Virus record (IMG/VR): IMGVR_UViG_3300042445_001340
Coordinates: 1 to 64,000 of that record
Length of the DNA: 64,000 bases
Direction: 5' to 3' (one strand)
From: a virus
Of the stretch, positions 51,859 to 57,250 are shown in pieces. How positions within the stretch are numbered: the stretch's first letter is position 1; each line of letters opens with the position of its first letter. Under the pieces are notes generated by a model, which worked only from the letters and a program-made list of their open reading frames with translations, was not told the origin of the DNA and made no database searches. Made by a program: the position numbers and the translations under genes.

Positions 51859-51956
51859 ACCATATCTATAACCACTAGGGACTCGAACCCCGTATTCTGG
51901 TGGCCTACCAGTAGTTCCAAACTGCCAGAGCGACTGGTAGTGGTTATAGATATGGT
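51859..51956 (-). ncRNA. tRNA-like element with 19-bp extended stem (E1)
   Basis: Perfect 19-bp arms ACCATATCTATAACCACTA (RNA sense from 51956) and its complement (51877-51859). The first arm starts at the ACCA end of tRNA-Thr. The interior holds tRNA features: TAACCAC/GTGGTTA acceptor-like pairing, TA, a CCAG/CTGG D-like arm and a GGGGTTCGAGTCCC T-arm, but no clean anticodon arm and no CCA. Possibly a degenerate class II tRNA; it ends where the tmRNA acceptor piece starts. Confidence 0.6.
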
Positions 51957-52026
51957 GCCCCATGACAGAATCGAACTGCCGTAACCTGATTACAAAACAG
52001 GTGTAATACCATTATACTAATAGGGC
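51953..52026 (-). tRNA. tRNA-Thr(TGT)
   Basis: Acceptor GCCCTAT/ATGGGGC, loop TTTGTAA, T-loop TTCGATT, CCA encoded; the CCA begins the E1 helix. Confidence 0.93.
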
Positions 52027-52028
52027 AT

Positions 52029-52105
52029 TGGAGTCGGTGACAGGACTCGAACCTGCATAAAACGGATTTGCAATCCGTGGCCTAGCCGTTCAGCTACACA
52101 CCGAC
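52029..52105 (-). tRNA. tRNA-Cys(GCA)
   Basis: Acceptor GTCGGTG/CACCGAC, anticodon stem ACGGA/TCCGT, loop TTGCAAA, CCA encoded. Confidence 0.95.
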
Positions 52106-52106
52106 A

Positions 52107-52310
52107 TTAAATTTGACGAGTACGTACTACTGTTTCAAAACTACTCCAGCAACGCTCAAACTTCATTTGATACATTTGCTTGAGTCCGATCAGGTAATTC
52201 ATACGCTGATCTTCGTCCATGTTATCGTGCATATCCAGGTACAACTGAATGTCGTCAGTGACATTCCAGCACTGCATAATATTTTGTTCTAGGTCAAAGC
52301 GGTCAGTCAT
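52107..52310 (-). CDS. Small conserved phage protein
   Basis: A 67-residue acidic helical protein (MTDRFDLEQNIMQCWNVTDD, then DEDQRMNYLIGLKQMYQ). A widespread short protein of large aquatic phages with unknown function. Its start overlaps the ribbon-helix-helix gene's stop by 8 bases. Confidence 0.75.
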   Translation of the reverse strand: MTDRFDLEQNIMQCWNVTDDIQLYLDMHDNMDEDQRMNYLIGLKQMYQMKFERCWSSFETVVRTRQI

Positions 52311-52440
52311 TTTGTAGTTCCTGTAATTTTTGTGTTAGTGCTAAGTTAACAAATTCACTTAAAGTTAAGTTTAAGTTTTTTGCTAATTGTTTTACTTGTT
52401 TTAATAGTTGCGCGTCAATGTGTATTGTAATCGTTTTCAT
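52303..52440 (-). CDS. Small ribbon-helix-helix DNA-binding protein
   Basis: A 45-residue protein: KTITIHIDAQLLKQVKQLAK, then NLTLSEFVNLALTQKLQEL, the beta strand plus two helices of the CopG/Arc fold. Likely a dimeric repressor and therefore a candidate for binding the palindromic promoters of this genome (inference). One base after the preceding gene's stop. Confidence 0.75.
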   Translation of the reverse strand: MKTITIHIDAQLLKQVKQLAKNLNLTLSEFVNLALTQKLQELQND

Positions 52441-52441
52441 G

Positions 52442-52912
52442 TCAATTGGCAAGTACAAATTTTAGTCTGTCGGCCGCGTAACTTGCAGCAAATGCTTTGG
52501 GCTTAACCTGTGCGTCAATATTACAAGTTCCCTTGATATACCCAACAGCCTGTTGTACAACTGCTGAACTTTTATAACGCTCGTTGGGATTAATGTCTAA
52601 GTGAACTTCAACGTGGCGATCTTCTAAGACGTCTGATAACTCGTGAAATAAGTCACTGACTTTGTAAACTTCTTGCATTAGTCGCATTGAGGGCTTATTG
52701 GCTTTTTGATCCCAATCCCGTTCACGCTGAATACTACCAAAGATTTTGCACCCATGATTACCATCAATATGCACAACAACTGCCAGAGTGTAGTCTGCGT
52801 ACCAGTTTTCACCAATTTTAACTCGTTCCGAATCAGCACCAAGATAAATCTTAGTTTCTGGTGAACTTTGTCGAATATAGTTTTTTACTTCTTCAAGATT
52901 AAATTCACGCAT
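52442..52912 (-). CDS. RNase H-like protein, YkuK/DUF458 type
   Basis: A 156-residue protein. IYLGADSERVKIG (first Asp), YTLAVVVHIDGNHGCKIFGS, then VEVHLDINPNERYKS (second Asp) and a C-terminal helix. The pattern fits the DUF458/YkuK RNase H-like family. Activity in phages is unknown; it could process RNA. It lies among tRNA genes. Confidence 0.7.
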   Translation of the reverse strand: MREFNLEEVKNYIRQSSPETKIYLGADSERVKIGENWYADYTLAVVVHIDGNHGCKIFGSIQRERDWDQKANKPSMRLMQEVYKVSDLFHELSDVLEDRHVEVHLDINPNERYKSSAVVQQAVGYIKGTCNIDAQVKPKAFAASYAADRLKFVLAN

Positions 52913-52925
52913 AGTTTATTTTAAA

Positions 52926-53002
52926 TGGAGGGTCTGGAGGAAGTCGAATCCCCAACCTCTTGGTTCGTAGCCAAGTGCTCTCATCCATTGAGCTACAGAC
53001 CC
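52926..53002 (-). tRNA. tRNA-Arg(ACG)
   Basis: Anticodon stem CTTGG/CCAAG, loop CTACGAA, T-loop TTCGACT, CCA encoded. ACG would be read as ICG after deamination. Confidence 0.94.
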
Positions 53003-53005
53003 CGG

Positions 53006-53079
53006 TGGCAGAGGATAGAAGAATCGAACTTCTGACAACGGAATCAAAATCCGTGGTTATACCATTTAACTAATCCCCA
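53006..53079 (-). tRNA. tRNA-Gln(TTG)
   Basis: Anticodon stem ACGGA/TCCGT, loop TTTTGAT, acceptor TGGGGAT/ATCCTCT with an open first pair as is typical for Gln, CCA encoded. Confidence 0.93.
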
Positions 53080-53086
53080 ACAAAAC

Positions 53087-53161
53087 TGGCTCCACAGGCA
53101 GGGATCGAACCTACGACCAATTGATTAACAGTCAACTGCACTACCGCTGTGCTACTGTGGA
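53087..53161 (-). tRNA. tRNA-Asn(GTT)
   Basis: Acceptor TCCACAG/CTGTGGA, loop CTGTTAA, discriminator G, CCA encoded. Confidence 0.95.
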
Positions 53162-53169
53162 ATACTTAA

Positions 53170-53376
53170 TACTAGTGCCCGGTGCGCCAACCCCGAGTGA
53201 GCTTCAGCGGCAGAAAAGGATACCACTTACACACTATAGCGCATTTTCACTAGAATTAAATATGCTGGTTACTTTTTCCAGCGTGCACTAACGGGGCACA
53301 GTCTTATTCATCCGGACGCCCGACAGGAACAACCCTTGTCATAACCGTTTACGTCTAACGAACCTAAGGCAGGTTT
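53170..53376 (-). ncRNA. Structured non-coding spacer R1
   Basis: About 210 bases without a gene. Minus-strand RNA shows hairpins AACCT/AGGTT right after the tRNA-Asp CCA, GACAAGG/CCTGTC, and GCTGG-(9 nt)-CCAGC with loop AAAAAGTAA, plus GTGCCC/GGGCAC pairing across the element. It shares the block AGACTGTGCCCCGTTAGTGC and the hairpin with R2 (54188-54534). Family unknown. Confidence 0.5.
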
Positions 53377-53452
53377 TGGCGGGTCTAGGGGGTAACGATC
53401 CCCACTCTTCGGCAGTGACAGTGCCGTGTGCGTCCATGAACACTTTAGACCC
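53377..53452 (-). tRNA. tRNA-Asp(GTC) with unusual T-loop
   Basis: Acceptor GGGTCTA/TAGACCC, discriminator G, D-arm GTG/CAC, anticodon stem CGGCA/TGCCG with loop CTGTCAC, CCA encoded. The T-loop is ATCGTTA instead of TTCGANN, so standard tRNA finders may score it low. Confidence 0.85.
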
Positions 53453-53456
53453 AATT

Positions 53457-53540
53457 TGGTACGACTGGAGGGACTTGAACCCTCAATCCTTGCGGCGATT
53501 GATTTTAAGTCAATTGTGTATTCCATTCCACCACAGTCGC
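53457..53540 (-). tRNA. tRNA-Leu(TAA)
   Basis: Class II, anticodon stem ATTGA/TCAAT, loop CTTAAAA, variable arm CGCCGCAAGGATTG, CCA encoded. Confidence 0.94.
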
Positions 53541-53545
53541 ATAGC

Positions 53546-53965
53546 TTACATTTTACCGTTTAATTTATTTATATTACAGGCTTCTTCGTAACCATACTTA
53601 GCTACTACATTCTCAAAAGGACTCTTATGAGTACCATTAAGCCTAGCATCTGCAACATTCTCTTTTCTAGTACCCCAATACAGATGTTGTGGATTAGAGC
53701 ACTCACCATTGTTACAAGCATGGCATAAGTCTATACCAATACCTTTCGGAAAATTAGTATTCAAGTATTGCGCTAATACGCCTCTATGATTAGTACTATT
53801 ACCACCACGTTCTATACATGGTTGGCTTAAGTCTAAATGAGAAGTTCTAATATCTCTGGATTCTTTAATCCATTCAGTTATTTGAATCATAAATTTGGTG
53901 GAAACAGTTTGACTCGAACAAACAAGGCCAGTGGCAAAAGATTTACAGTCTTCCCCCGATACCAT
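53546..53965 (-). CDS. HNH endonuclease
   Basis: Start at 53965 (MVSGEDCKSFATGLVCSSQ), because the longer frame runs back through tRNA-Trp. The 139-residue protein has CIERGGNSTNHRG and the nuclease core LCHACNNGECSNPQHLYWGT with paired Cys/His and the N...H motif. Free-standing HNH nucleases are common selfish genes in phage tRNA arrays. A 17-bp-spaced promoter lies at 53996-54024. Confidence 0.85.
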   Translation of the reverse strand: MVSGEDCKSFATGLVCSSQTVSTKFMIQITEWIKESRDIRTSHLDLSQPCIERGGNSTNHRGVLAQYLNTNFPKGIGIDLCHACNNGECSNPQHLYWGTRKENVADARLNGTHKSPFENVVAKYGYEEACNINKLNGKM

Positions 53966-53995
53966 TACGGGACTATGTTTCCACTTTAAAAGATA

Positions 53996-54024
53996 ATTAT
54001 ACCCGATTAAGCAATCTTGGGCAA
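53996..54024 (-). promoter_or_regulatory. Promoter for the HNH gene
   Basis: TTGCCC, 17-bp spacer, TATAAT on the minus strand, between tRNA-Trp and the HNH start. Confidence 0.65.
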
Positions 54025-54034
54025 ATCTAAATTT

Positions 54035-54109
54035 TGGCACGCCCCCAAGGACTTGAACCCTGACTAACGGTTTTGGAGACCGACGTGCTGCCAATTACAC
54101 TAGGGGCAT
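54035..54109 (-). tRNA. tRNA-Trp(CCA)
   Basis: Acceptor ATGCCCC/GGGGCGT, loop CTCCAAA, discriminator G, CCA encoded. Confidence 0.93.
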
Positions 54110-54112
54110 ATT

Positions 54113-54187
54113 TGGTGGTTTTGAGTAGATTCGAACTACTGACCTAGGCCGTATGAAGACCGTGCACTACCGCTGTGCTACAAAACC
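54113..54187 (-). tRNA. tRNA with CAT anticodon (Met or Ile2)
   Basis: Acceptor GGTTTTG/CAAAACC, anticodon stem CGGTC/GGCCT with loop TTCATAC, canonical T-loop, CCA encoded. Lacks initiator features, so elongator Met or lysidine-type Ile2. Confidence 0.88.
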
Positions 54188-54534
54188 AACGGCCAGAGTA
54201 CAGAATACTCTGGCCTAATAATAGGTGCCGGTTACATTCTCCGGCGTGACATTTCGTTGTCACTGAAGACATTGACGCTGTTTAAAGTCCACTAAGGGGG
54301 CATAGTCTATAGCCATAAGTAAACAGTAGCTTTAATTGTGTGTTATTTTTGTGTCAGGAAACATCAAACCCCGTGAGAGCAGCCCATCTTGTTTTCGCTT
54401 CAGCGGACGCAGGACAGTGCCTTTACGCACTGATTTGTTTACAAGCCTGCAATTGTAGTAACAGGAGCCAATCTTCCTGTATAGCCGGAGCACTCCGGTA
54501 GCTTGCGCTAGTTTGGCACGTGTGCTTTACAAAG
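54188..54534 (-). ncRNA. Structured non-coding spacer R2
   Basis: About 345 bases without a gene. Many clean hairpins: GGCCAGAGTA/TACTCTGGCC (54191-54215), GCCGG-(9)-CCGGC with loop AGAATGTAA, CAGTGC/GCACTG, ACAGGA/TCCTGT, CCGGAG/CTCCGG, and a GCAGG/CCTGC closing pair. It shares the AGACTATGCCCCCTTAGTGG block, the 9-nt-loop hairpin and a CCGCTGAAGC motif with R1. Unassigned family. Confidence 0.55.
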
Positions 54535-54604
54535 TGGATGCGGGGGAAGGATTCGAACCCCTAGGGCGAGCTTATGAGACTACCCGATCACCTGAATCCC
54601 CGCG
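54535..54604 (-). tRNA. Initiator-like tRNA(CAT) with C1-A72 mismatch, compact
   Basis: 70 bases. First base C faces A72 while the next six pairs are GCGGGG/CCCCGC, the initiator signature; T-loop TTCGAAT; CAT in loop CTCATAA; CCA encoded. The D/anticodon region is about 6 bases short and its anticodon stem is irregular, so function is uncertain. Confidence 0.7.
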
Positions 54605-54608
54605 TTAA

Positions 54609-54764
54609 TTAGTACATCTTTTTGAAATCGTCGCTGGTACGATTCCATACGTTTTCTAGATGCTGTAGTTCTTCCATTGATTGTGGATTTGAGTCTTTGA
54701 CGAAGTCCTCGAAAGTATATGGTTGAAATACTTCTCGGACACGTGTCATTAACTCACTTAGCAT
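54609..54764 (-). CDS. Small hypothetical protein
   Basis: A 51-residue helical protein (MLSELMTRVREVFQPYTFED, then NPQSMEELQHLENVWNR). Its ATG overlaps the upstream gene's end by 11 bases, so it is translationally coupled. Conserved short-protein look, function unknown. Confidence 0.65.
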   Translation of the reverse strand: MLSELMTRVREVFQPYTFEDFVKDSNPQSMEELQHLENVWNRTSDDFKKMY

Positions 54765-54987
54765 TTACGAACTCGTAAAATTTCTTGGACTTTTCAACCA
54801 TGTCGTTGAAGTCAAATGGCTTTGGCACGAACTTATCTAGTTGTGCAGTGGTTATTGCAGTTTTATCTTTGACGCTATCAAACATTTCTTGTGCAAACTC
54901 TACTGAGGCTGCGTATTCTGCTTGCATTAGCTCTGCTGTCATCTTGAGAATTTCAAGACGAATTTCAAAAGGAGATTTATTACTCAT
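54754..54987 (-). CDS. Small conserved phage protein
   Basis: Start at 54987 for the AGGAAAACC site. The 77-residue product (SNKSPFEIRLEILKMTAELM, then a helical tail with PKPFDFNDMVEKSKKFYEF) belongs to a short helical protein type common in T4-like and related phages; function unknown. Confidence 0.7.
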   Translation of the reverse strand: MSNKSPFEIRLEILKMTAELMQAEYAASVEFAQEMFDSVKDKTAITTAQLDKFVPKPFDFNDMVEKSKKFYEFVNAK

Positions 54988-55090
54988 GGTTTTCCTGTGT
55001 GTTGTTGTGTAAAAGTGCCAGGCTTCCACTGGTCTTCCACCTCGTTTTATAGTCCGCGTGTCCTGGACTGTAACTTCGGGAGAAGTTAAT

Positions 55091-55165
55091 TGGTACTGAG
55101 GGAGGATACCGAGACCTCGACCCCTCGCTTATCAAGCGAGTGCTCTGCCGCTGAGCTACCCCAGT
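55091..55165 (-). tRNA. tRNA-Ile(GAT) with unusual T-arm
   Basis: Acceptor ACTGGGG/CCTCAGT, anticodon stem CTCGC/GCGAG, loop TTGATAA, CCA encoded. The T-arm is GAGG-TCTCGGTAT-CCTC, not the standard 7-nt TTCGANN loop. Confidence 0.85.
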
Positions 55166-55171
55166 AATATT

Positions 55172-55247
55172 TGGCCCCTGAGGTCAACGCCGATGTTGAC
55201 ATTCCCAACTATTGGCAAGGGTGTATACGGCCCCGCTAAACTCAAGG
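55172..55247 (-). tRNA. tRNA-like gene of uncertain identity
   Basis: 76 bases, acceptor CCTTGAG/CTCAGGG (one G-U), discriminator G, encoded CCA, T-stem GTCAAC/GTTGAC with a short ATCGGC loop. D and anticodon arms are not resolvable; TTGCCAA and TTGGGAA both occur. Degenerate or noncanonical tRNA. Confidence 0.55.
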
Positions 55248-55254
55248 ATAATTT

Positions 55255-55329
55255 TGGTACTCCGAACGGGTTTCGATCCCGCTTCTCCAACTTGAAAGGC
55301 TGGCGTCCTAGCCACTAGACGACCGGAGT
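55255..55329 (-). tRNA. tRNA-Glu(TTC)
   Basis: Anticodon stem CCAGC/GTTGG, loop CTTTCAA, acceptor ACTCCGG/TCGGAGT, CCA encoded. A promoter lies at 55346. Confidence 0.94.
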
Positions 55330-55345
55330 GTTTGTTTGAATATTA

Positions 55346-55374
55346 ATTATACAGCGATTTAACTGTAACTTCAA
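55346..55374 (-). promoter_or_regulatory. Promoter within the tRNA array
   Basis: TTGAAG, 17-bp spacer, TATAAT on the minus strand, about 17 bases upstream of tRNA-Glu. Confidence 0.8.
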
Positions 55375-55379
55375 CTGAA

Positions 55380-55508
55380 TATTTATAAGTTTAACCCTAA
55401 CCACGGGCGAGTATGAGTCGAGACGTGGGCCTATTGCAACTACTAGGTGGATTAGTCCGTTCGTAAAGGATTGGTAATCACTCCAACTTAGGGTCAAACT
55501 TATAAATA
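55380..55508 (-). ncRNA. Structured spacer bounded by a 21-bp helix (E2)
   Basis: Arms TATTTATAAGTTTGACCCTAA (split: 55508-55488) and complement at 55400-55380 pair over 21 bp with one G-U, starting three bases after the tRNA-Phe CCA. Interior hairpin CCACG/CGTGG. Lies directly upstream of the tRNA-Glu promoter. Confidence 0.6.
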
Positions 55509-55510
55509 CT

Positions 55511-55586
55511 TGGTGCCGAAGACTGGGGTCGAACCAGTGACACACGGATTTTCAATCCGCTGCTCTACCGCCTGAGCTACATCGGC
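55511..55586 (-). tRNA. tRNA-Phe(GAA)
   Basis: Anticodon stem GCGGA/TCCGT, loop TTGAAAA, canonical T-loop TTCGACC, CCA encoded. Confidence 0.95.
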
Positions 55587-55591
55587 TATGC

Positions 55592-55804
55592 TTACCAAGG
55601 GTGGGTTTCTTGCCAGTTTATAGCTTCATAACCATCACAATCAATACGCCAAGGGCATTGCGACAGAATGTTGGTAGAACAATCATCGTTGCCCCAGCAT
55701 TGTGGAGGTTCTGTACCACGTAGTACTACAATTTGCTTGTGTACTAGTTCACGGCGATTGGCAAGATTGGCTTCTTTGTCTAGCAATACTTGAATTTCAG
55801 TCAT
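55592..55804 (-). CDS. Small Cys-containing protein
   Basis: Start at 55804 (MTEIQVLLDKEANLANRREL), right after tRNA-His; the longer frame would run through that tRNA. The 70-residue product has a coiled N-terminus and CWGNDDCSTNILSQCPWRID, suggesting a metal site. Unknown. Confidence 0.6.
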   Translation of the reverse strand: MTEIQVLLDKEANLANRRELVHKQIVVLRGTEPPQCWGNDDCSTNILSQCPWRIDCDGYEAINWQETHPW

Positions 55805-55813
55805 ATAAACCTT

Positions 55814-55888
55814 TGGGCAGACGTTACGGATTCGATCCGTTCCTACGAGTTTCACAGACTCGGGTGCTTCCACTACACTAAACGCTGC
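55814..55888 (-). tRNA. tRNA-His(GTG)
   Basis: Anticodon stem CGAGT/ACTCG, loop CTGTGAA, extra G-1 facing discriminator C73, the His identity mark. A one-base bulge in the 3' acceptor strand and T-loop ATCGAAT are unusual. Confidence 0.85.
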
Positions 55889-55893
55889 ATAAA

Positions 55894-55941
55894 TTACTGC
55901 ACGTTATCTCGCAGCCACTGCCAGTATTGTTCTGTTGTCAT
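55894..55941 (-). CDS. Possible 15-residue microprotein
   Basis: An AAGGAAATAT site precedes ATG, reading MTTEQYWQWLRDNVQ and stop, between tRNA-His and tRNA-Ser. Only the ribosome site supports it. Confidence 0.3.
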   Translation of the reverse strand: MTTEQYWQWLRDNVQ

Positions 55942-55954
55942 ATATTTCCTTGTT

Positions 55955-56042
55955 TGGCGGAATACGTAGGAATCGAACCTACCCACCCATTACTGGATGA
56001 CAGATTAGCAATCTGTTGCCTTAACCGCTCGGCCAGTATTCC
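55955..56042 (-). tRNA. tRNA-Ser(GCT)
   Basis: Class II, acceptor GGAATAC/GTATTCC, anticodon stem ACAGA/TCTGT, loop TTGCTAA, discriminator G, CCA encoded. Confidence 0.95.
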
Positions 56043-56079
56043 ATATTTAAATATACTTAGTAAATACACTTAAATATGG
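56041..56079 (-). repeat. 10-bp inverted repeat linking tRNA-Lys CCA to tRNA-Ser 5' end
   Basis: CCATATTTAA (RNA sense, 56079-56070) and TTAAATATGG (56050-56041). The first arm begins with the tRNA-Lys CCA; the second ends in the first two G of tRNA-Ser(GCT). Confidence 0.7.
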
Positions 56080-56153
56080 TAGATGCTGTGAGATTCGAAC
56101 TCACGACTCTCGCCTTAAAAGGGCGATACTCTAACCAGCTGAGTTAAGCATCC
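56077..56153 (-). tRNA. tRNA-Lys(TTT)
   Basis: Acceptor GGATGCT/AGCATCT, anticodon stem TCGCC/GGCGA, loop CTTTTAA, CCA encoded. Its 5' end overlaps the 3' end of a small CDS. Confidence 0.95.
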
Positions 56154-56266
56154 AGGCTGCGTTTCCATTTGCCACGAAGCTGTTTGTGGCTTTTTTGATG
56201 TGAACCACTGCCACCACACTTCATCAGCGCAAGTTGGACATGGTTACGTGGTTTTCGTGTTTTCAT
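56144..56266 (-). CDS. Small basic phage protein
   Basis: A 40-residue protein: MKTRKPRNHVQLALMKCGG, GSHQKSHKQLRGKWKRSL. The 'RNP..ALAL.K..GSH.KS.K..RR' pattern is a very common short phage protein. AAAGG site. Its stop lies within the tRNA-Lys 5' acceptor strand. Confidence 0.75.
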   Translation of the reverse strand: MKTRKPRNHVQLALMKCGGSGSHQKSHKQLRGKWKRSLDA

Positions 56267-56275
56267 ATATTCCTT

Positions 56276-56351
56276 TGGTGGAGGATACAGGGATCGAACC
56301 TGCGACCTACTGCTTGCAAAGCAGCCGCTCTCCCAGCTGAGCTAATCCCCC
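56276..56351 (-). tRNA. tRNA-Ala(TGC)
   Basis: Acceptor GGGGGAT/ATCCTCC, anticodon stem GCTGC/GCAGT, loop TTTGCAA, CCA encoded. Confidence 0.95.
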
Positions 56352-56357
56352 AAATTG

Positions 56358-56441
56358 TGGTGCGTCGAGAGAGACTCGAACTCTCAATCCTTGCGGCACT
56401 GGCTTCTAAGACCAGCGTGTATACCATTCCACCACCAACGC
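56358..56441 (-). tRNA. tRNA-Leu(TAG)
   Basis: Class II, anticodon stem CTGGT/GCCAG, loop CTTAGAA, acceptor GCGTTGG/TCGACGC, CCA encoded. Confidence 0.94.
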
Positions 56442-56442
56442 A

Positions 56443-56610
56443 TTATACTTTTATGTCTACGTTTATGCCACGACTAGGGTCTACAGGTCTGTAGTAGACT
56501 ACTTGTTGCACAAACTCTTTGTTATTTTGGTCTACTTTAGTTGTGTAGACTATCTCACGTATTTTACCCAAATACGGAGTAAATGTTCTTGAAACGCTTT
56601 TTGTTTCCAT
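56443..56610 (-). CDS. Small hypothetical protein
   Basis: A 55-residue beta-rich protein (METKSVSRTFTPYLGKIREI, VYYRPVDPSRGINVDIKV). Its ATG lies in the arm of the 20-bp helix E3, so its translation could depend on that structure. The stop is one base from tRNA-Leu(TAG). Confidence 0.6.
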   Translation of the reverse strand: METKSVSRTFTPYLGKIREIVYTTKVDQNNKEFVQQVVYYRPVDPSRGINVDIKV

Positions 56611-56792
56611 ATTGTTGTATACTTTGTTTACTACCCACCCCGCTAAGGGTGTGTTTCTGGCTTAGCGTATTCATGACGTACACCTGTACCAGAACTCAAG
56701 CCATACCCACTAACCTTCCCGGGTGTTAGTGTTCTCAAGCTTGCAATGTTCCATAACTGAATTGGCCACTAGCAAAGCATACAACAATATGG
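56607..56792 (-). ncRNA. Structured spacer bounded by a 20-bp helix (E3)
   Basis: Arms CCATATTGTTGTATGCTTTG (RNA sense, 56792-56773) and CAAAGTATACAACAATATGG (56626-56607) pair over 20 bp with one G-U. The first begins with the tRNA-Pro CCA; the second contains the next CDS start. Inside: CACTAAC/GTTAGTG and TTCTGG/CCAGAA hairpins. Confidence 0.65.
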
Positions 56793-56863
56793 TCAAGGCG
56801 GCAAGAATCGAACTTGCGCTACAACGTCCCAAACGTCGGGTGATGCCATTTCACTACGCCCTG
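56790..56863 (-). tRNA. tRNA-Pro(TGG)
   Basis: Acceptor CAGGGCG/CGCCTTG with C1-G72 as in Pro, anticodon stem CGACG/CGTTG, loop TTTGGGA, CCA encoded. Confidence 0.94.
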
Positions 56864-56937
56864 ATACACACTTTTTAGAATAGTGCGAAATCTCCCCGAT
56901 ATAGCGATCTGTCGGTGGAAGCAAGATCAGAATAATA

Positions 56938-56966
56938 ATTATACAGCAAAAGGGCTGCACAATCAA
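56938..56966 (-). promoter_or_regulatory. Promoter for tRNA-Pro
   Basis: TTGATT, 17-bp spacer, TATAAT on the minus strand, overlapping the end of the 46-residue gene. Confidence 0.75.
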
Positions 56967-56967
56967 G

Positions 56968-57108
56968 TCAATATTTTACAAGGGCTAAAACAGCGCTGCG
57001 ATGTTCTCGGCCTAATTCATCACGAACTGCACGAATTGCTGAATCGTAGTCAGTGCCGTCACAGTCCCACACAGCTAATTTTCCGTTGATTTTGGTAAAA
57101 ACTCGCAT
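56968..57108 (-). CDS. Small hypothetical protein
   Basis: A 46-residue protein (MRVFTKINGKLAVWDCDGTD, then YDSAIRAVRDELGREHRSA). Has its own promoter at 57135 and an AAAG-rich leader. Resembles short phage proteins with a beta start and one helix; unknown. Confidence 0.65.
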   Translation of the reverse strand: MRVFTKINGKLAVWDCDGTDYDSAIRAVRDELGREHRSAVLALVKY

Positions 57109-57134
57109 GGTAGTGTTTCTTTCAAAGAGTAGTA

Positions 57135-57163
57135 ATTATACTTGAAAAAGCATATAACCACAA
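57135..57163 (-). promoter_or_regulatory. Promoter for the 46-residue gene
   Basis: TTGTGG, 17-bp spacer, TATAAT on the minus strand, in ACACTTG context. Confidence 0.8.
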
Positions 57164-57179
57164 GTGTAAATTTTTAAAC

Positions 57180-57250
57180 CCATAATTTAACACACTAAAC
57201 TACTTAGGCTGCAATAGGAGCCATTGTTCGCCTAATGTGTTAAATTATGG
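57180..57250 (-). ncRNA. Hairpin element with 15-bp arms (E4)
   Basis: CCATAATTTAACACA (RNA sense, 57250-57236) pairs perfectly with 57194-57180. It starts at the CCA of the 174-base tRNA gene; inside are TTAGGC/GCCTAA and CAAT/ATTG pairs. Confidence 0.65.

Noticed and set aside
51580-51984. Plus-strand reading frames of 60-70 codons
   Set aside because: They lie antisense to the tmRNA and tRNA-Thr, lack ribosome sites, and read tRNA complement.
53308-53526. Minus-strand 72-codon frame
   Set aside because: It reads through tRNA-Leu and tRNA-Asp.
54188-54534. A second tmRNA, because CCTGACACAAAAATAAC resembles the tmRNA resume region
   Set aside because: No tag frame, acceptor pairing or CCA could be found; the likeness is limited to a short A-rich stretch.
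56234-56494. Plus-strand frame across tRNA-Ala and tRNA-Leu
   Set aside because: It is composed of tRNA complement and lacks a start signal.
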